From Acholeplasmataceae bacterium UBA2284 (GTDB lineage Bacteria; Bacillota_I; Bacilli_A; Acholeplasmatales; Acholeplasmataceae), in the NCBI GenBank assembly GCA_002345705.1, contig DDWO01000001.1, forward strand, positions 1 through 64,000: DNA of 64,000 nucleotides, given 5' to 3'. This document shows, piece by piece, positions 60,769 to 64,000 of the stretch (position 1 is its first letter; each line of letters starts with the position of its first letter). A program made the position numbers and the translations under genes. The notes under the pieces were generated by a model that did no database searches, had not been told where the DNA came from, and was given only the letters and a program-made list of their open reading frames with translations.

Positions 60769-61884
60769 ATGGACAATTATATTATCAATTTAGGAAAAAA
60801 ACTAAAAACAATTCAACCAACCAATAAAAAAATGGTCATCGGCTTTGATGGATTCATCGATGAAATCATCCATGCAGTTGATAAAAGACAGGATAGTCAT
60901 ACATTCACAAGAATTGAAACCATTGCTGATTTAGCAAAAAGAATTGAAAAAGCGAGTGGCTTATCAACAAATATAGAATTATACCCCTTGCAACAAAAAA
61001 TCGGGGGAAATGGTCCAATCATGTGTAATGCATTAGCTAAGCATGATGTAGCAATTACCTATATCGGTGCCTTAGGTGTTCCAAATATTCATGAAGTATT
61101 TTATGGTCTACCAAAAAATGTTGAGCTTTACTCATTTGCCAATAGTGGACATACAGATGCGATTGAGTTTAATGACGGAAAGCTTATGTTTGGTAAAATG
61201 AGTTCATTAAATGATGTAACTTATGAAAACCTAATTCAAGTCATTGGAATGGATAAGATTGTCAGCCTATTAAATGAAACCGATTTGTTTGCTGCAGTCA
61301 ATTGGTCCATGATTCCAAACATGACTGATTTATGGGAAAAAATACTCAATCACATTGTTCCTATCCTCCAAAAAAAGAATAAAAAACCTGTGTTTTTCAT
61401 AGATCTCGCAGATCCTGAAAAACGTGAGGTTTCAGAAATTCAAAGAGCATTACTTCTTCTACAAAGATTCAAATCTCATTTTTATGTTGTTTTAGGCTTA
61501 AATAAAAAGGAGGCCTATGACATAGCTTCGATGTTAAAACTAGGAAATGAAGAATCATCACTAAAAGAAATAAACCAAGCTATCTATAATTATTTAAATC
61601 TAGATGCTATTGTCATCCATCCAGTAGACCGTTCAAGTACAATAATGAACAATGAGTATTATGAAGCATTTGGCCCTCTTGCTATGAAACCTAAGCTTAC
61701 AACAGGTGCAGGAGATAACTTCAATTCAGGCTTTGTATATGGTTTATTACTAGGACTAGATCCAATGGAATCCCTTCATATGGGCATGGCAACCAGTGGC
61801 TACTACGTAAGAAATGCAATGAGTCCAACTTATAATGAACTTTCTGAGTTTATGATCAATTGGGGAAATAACGCTATTGAATAA
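60769..61884 (+). CDS. PfkB-family carbohydrate kinase
   Basis: A 371-residue ribokinase-family protein. N-terminal IGFDGFIDEI, sugar-binding glycines in QKIGGNGPIMCNALAK, and the C-terminal anion hole and base in TTGAGDNFNSGF (Asp as base) are present. It is longer than ribokinase (about 310), with an extended lid. The sugar substrate is not evident. GGAGACTT precedes the ATG. A DUF1294 gene follows 18 bases downstream. Confidence 0.87.
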   Translation: MDNYIINLGKKLKTIQPTNKKMVIGFDGFIDEIIHAVDKRQDSHTFTRIETIADLAKRIEKASGLSTNIELYPLQQKIGGNGPIMCNALAKHDVAITYIGALGVPNIHEVFYGLPKNVELYSFANSGHTDAIEFNDGKLMFGKMSSLNDVTYENLIQVIGMDKIVSLLNETDLFAAVNWSMIPNMTDLWEKILNHIVPILQKKNKKPVFFIDLADPEKREVSEIQRALLLLQRFKSHFYVVLGLNKKEAYDIASMLKLGNEESSLKEINQAIYNYLNLDAIVIHPVDRSSTIMNNEYYEAFGPLAMKPKLTTGAGDNFNSGFVYGLLLGLDPMESLHMGMATSGYYVRNAMSPTYNELSEFMINWGNNAIE

Positions 61885-61902
61885 TCAGAAAGGGGAAAAG
61901 AA

Positions 61903-62193
61903 ATGACACTTTATTTAATTATTATCTTATTCATGTCTTTAATTACTTTTATAGCCTATTCGATTGATAAAAGAAAATCAATCAAGGGAAAATGGAGAAC
62001 AAAGGAAAAAACTTTGTTAATGATGAGTATCTTTTTTGGAGCACTTGGTGGATTACTCGCTATGTATACAAAAAGACATAAGACAAAGCATTGGTACTTT
62101 GTAGTAATCAATTGGACTTCATTATTATTACATCTTGTTATCGGATATTTCATCTACACCTTGAATCTATTTAACTCCATCCAAATCTTCTAA
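61903..62193 (+). CDS. DUF1294 membrane protein
   Basis: A 96-residue protein with three hydrophobic segments and the DUF1294 pattern: DKRKSIKGKWRTKEKTLLMM, FFGALGGLLAMYTKRHKTKH(WYF). The family is small, inner-membrane and of unknown function. AGAAAGGGGAAAAGAA precedes the ATG. It is probably co-transcribed with the kinase. Confidence 0.85.
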   Translation: MTLYLIIILFMSLITFIAYSIDKRKSIKGKWRTKEKTLLMMSIFFGALGGLLAMYTKRHKTKHWYFVVINWTSLLLHLVIGYFIYTLNLFNSIQIF

Positions 62194-62196
62194 AAC

Positions 62197-62220
62197 AAAA
62201 AAAAGCACACTGTGCTTTTT
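62197..62220. terminator. Bidirectional terminator
   Basis: AAAAAGCACA-c-TGTGCTTTTT between the DUF1294 gene and the convergent membrane protein gene. Confidence 0.8.
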
Positions 62221-62680
62221 ATTTTTCTTCTCCTATTTCAAATGCGAGATGCTTAATCATATCTCTCACTTCATCGATTTTATCAATATTTCTAATAATA
62301 AAATCCTTTTCATTGGTTTCAATAATTAATGCAGTATAGATTAAAAATGGCTTAGCCCAAATGTTGATGGTTGCTTTAACATTGACGATATCCTTGAAAT
62401 TGACTTGTTCTTGTCCTAGTTTTCTTTTGAAGATATAGATAGCATTTTGATCATACTCCATCATCACTCTTGGATTCGAGATCATTAGAATAACAAGGAT
62501 GAATAGTAAAATCATCACAATAATAAAAACAAAAAATATAGCTAAAATAATGGTAGGCATAGATGCGACTTGGAAATTATAGTAGGACCATAGAGAAAAT
62601 GCAACCACCTGTGCGATGATACACATTAATGCTGTTCTAACGATTTGAGGTGTTGACTTTAAAGCTAACTCTTTTTTCAT
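62219..62680 (-). CDS. Membrane protein with PH-like domain
   Basis: A 153-residue protein with two membrane helices (about 14-35 and 42-68), then about 80 cytosolic residues with a beta-rich pattern (MMEYDQNAIYIFKRKLGQEQVNFKDIVNV in part), like bacterial PH-type domains of the YcxB or YdbT group. Function unknown. Monocistronic. Confidence 0.7.
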   Translation of the reverse strand: MKKELALKSTPQIVRTALMCIIAQVVAFSLWSYYNFQVASMPTIILAIFFVFIIVMILLFILVILMISNPRVMMEYDQNAIYIFKRKLGQEQVNFKDIVNVKATINIWAKPFLIYTALIIETNEKDFIIRNIDKIDEVRDMIKHLAFEIGEEK

Positions 62681-62742
62681 AATCTCACCAATTTCCTTTT
62701 CTTAAAGTATAACATTATTCGATATAAGTTATCAAATAATAG

Positions 62743-62771
62743 AAAAAAACACAAATCGCTTTGTGTTTTTT
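62743..62771 (-). terminator. Terminator of the MATE transporter gene
   Basis: AAAACACAAA-tcgc-TTTGTGTTTT with A- and T-runs, just beyond the stop of the MATE gene. Confidence 0.8.
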
Positions 62772-62772
62772 A

Positions 62773-64000
62773 TTATTCATATTCCTCTATCAATTGCTCT
62801 GTTTCTTGTCTAATTTTAACCTTAGGCTTATAATCGACCTTCTTATATAAATACATACCAACAAACATTATTAAGACATTACTAATAAGCATCGCATACC
62901 AAATACCGCTACTGCCAAGATTAGTTCCTAGCTTGAATAGATAAACTAGGGGAATACGCAGTATCCATAATCTAGTAATTGTAATAATAAAGGTGAATTT
63001 AGTATTTCCTGTTCCATTGAAGGCACCCATATAGGTTTGAAAAATAGCCATTAATGGAAGACCTATTAATAAGTAAAACATATATTCAGCAGTTAATGCT
63101 AACGCGATTGGATCATCCTTGATAAAGAATCCTGCTAGATATTCTCTAAATCCTATCATGATTAAGCTACCAAGAAACATTAAACCAACCGACAAGATCA
63201 TCGCTTTTTTAAATGTCTCTCTTGCTCTTGGAATATTCTTATTTCCAATATTTTGACCTAAATACGCTGCAAGTACGCCTCCAATTGCCATGACAGGATG
63301 CAGTATTAAAGAACTGATTCTATTTCCAACTGAAAATGCTGCAACGGTTTGAGTTCCATAGGAAACAATGATACCATTCATGATTGCAAATCCAATAGCT
63401 GTAAATGATTGTCCTAATGAAGCTGGTATTGCAGTTTTTATAATCGAATGACTAATTTTTTTATCTAAAATCAAATATTTCTTAGCAATGGTTACACCAG
63501 ATTTAGATCTAAATAGCTGCAATAAGCCAACTGGCATGATAATGACATTGGCAAACAGTGTTGCATAGGCAGCTCCTGGTACGCCCATATTAAATACTGA
63601 AATCAGTATTGGAGATAATACGATATTAACGACCATCGTAAATACCCCGTAGATAACAGGTGTAACTGTATCACCAGAGGATTGCCTAATCGATGTAAAT
63701 GCAAAGAATAAGAAGACAACTGGTAGCTCAAAGGATCTAATCTTTAAATATTGAACGCTATTTTCATAAACAAAGCCTTCAGTTCCCATCAATTCCATGA
63801 TGGGTCCTGCAGCGAAAAATGAGAAAATGTTTAATATGACACCTGCGGCTAGAGATAAAATGACTAAATTACTTGCGAACTTTCTTGCATCCTCATGCTG
63901 TCCAGAGCCAACTTGTTGGCTTATTAATGCGGTTCCTGCTGCACTTAACCCAATCCCTAAGGAAATAAATGTGAAAACTACAGGGAAGGTGAGTGAGATT
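62773..64000 (-). CDS. MATE-family efflux transporter, N-terminus cut by window edge
   Basis: The frame is open from the stop at 62773 to the right edge (409 codons). An internal ATG at 63798 is not the true start: the residues before it, GLSAAGTALISQQVGSGQ, are the conserved MATE region after TM1. About ten membrane helices are visible, with repeat-two signatures such as IPASLGQSFTAIGFAIMNG and the LAAYLGQNIG stretch. MATE proteins export cationic compounds using proton or sodium gradients; substrate unknown. About 40-50 N-terminal residues lie outside. Confidence 0.92.
   Translation of the reverse strand, partial: ISLTFPVVFTFISLGIGLSAAGTALISQQVGSGQHEDARKFASNLVILSLAAGVILNIFSFFAAGPIMELMGTEGFVYENSVQYLKIRSFELPVVFLFFAFTSIRQSSGDTVTPVIYGVFTMVVNIVLSPILISVFNMGVPGAAYATLFANVIIMPVGLLQLFRSKSGVTIAKKYLILDKKISHSIIKTAIPASLGQSFTAIGFAIMNGIIVSYGTQTVAAFSVGNRISSLILHPVMAIGGVLAAYLGQNIGNKNIPRARETFKKAMILSVGLMFLGSLIMIGFREYLAGFFIKDDPIALALTAEYMFYLLIGLPLMAIFQTYMGAFNGTGNTKFTFIITITRLWILRIPLVYLFKLGTNLGSSGIWYAMLISNVLIMFVGMYLYKKVDYKPKVKIRQETEQLIEEYE

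Noticed and set aside
1..64000. CRISPR arrays, rRNA and tRNA genes, replication origin
   Set aside because: No regularly spaced repeats, conserved rRNA segments, tRNA-like cloverleaf or DnaA-box cluster was seen on reading; weak tRNA-like folds cannot be excluded without a covariance search.

Overview
This is an AT-rich bacterial chromosome segment (no rRNA or tRNA gene seen) from a low-GC Firmicute or Mollicute-like organism. TGA works as a stop codon (for example at the ends of the genes finishing at 2447 and 30538) and no recognisable protein needs TGA read as tryptophan, so the standard bacterial code applies. Ribosome binding sites are GGAGG-like and many genes overlap by 1 to 11 bases. 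Gene content suggests an anaerobic amino-acid fermenter, perhaps an Acholeplasma or Izemoplasma relative; the taxon is an inference from gene content and codon usage, not a match to a named genome.

Layout. 1-4.3 kb is mobile DNA: a tyrosine integrase running off the left edge, two divergent XRE regulators, a decayed integrase fragment, a SHOCT-like small protein and a large serine recombinase. 4.3-11.4 kb is a leftward block (glycosyltransferase, patatin, TetR, DegV, HAD phosphatase, two ABC ATPases and a permease) bracketed by two diverged copies of the recombinase 3' end plus terminator. 11.8-20.8 kb is core metabolism: RlmD, two PlsC-like acyltransferases with zinc ribbons, a PAS-GGDEF protein, threonine catabolism (tdh-kbl), a Nudix hydrolase and an EEP-family protein.

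20.8-36.7 kb is the metabolic centre. A two-subunit class I fumarase-type hydratase diverges from a nine-gene operon: glutamate mutase (GlmS, GlmL, GlmE), methylaspartate ammonia-lyase, and a citrate-lyase-type enzyme with its ligase and prosthetic-group enzymes (CitD, E, F, C, XG). A convergent operon carries a split, ferredoxin-linked flavin amino-acid dehydrogenase complex plus 1-pyrroline-5-carboxylate dehydrogenase. Together they suggest proline -> P5C -> glutamate -> 3-methylaspartate -> mesaconate -> citramalate -> pyruvate + acetate. The two operons share a 13-base motif in their control regions.

36.9-40.8 kb is an unusual operon: Cys-type glutathione peroxidase, OhrR, RibD, a RibBA whose DHBP synthase half has lost its catalytic signature while the GTP cyclohydrolase II half is intact, and a HAD phosphatase. 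No ribE or ribH is present. It looks suited to making 5-amino-6-ribitylaminouracil or a related pyrimidine, under peroxide control, rather than riboflavin.

40.9-64 kb holds a CASTOR/POLLUX-like channel protein, a CotH-family surface protein, a seven-gene Mrp-type antiporter module with the gene order of membrane-bound hydrogenase modules and no MrpA, a heterodimeric ABC exporter with a Fur-like box upstream, an orphan peptide-binding lipoprotein, a second GGDEF protein, a thioesterase/GH4/acyltransferase/Sua5 operon, a PfkB kinase, small membrane proteins and a MATE transporter cut by the right edge.
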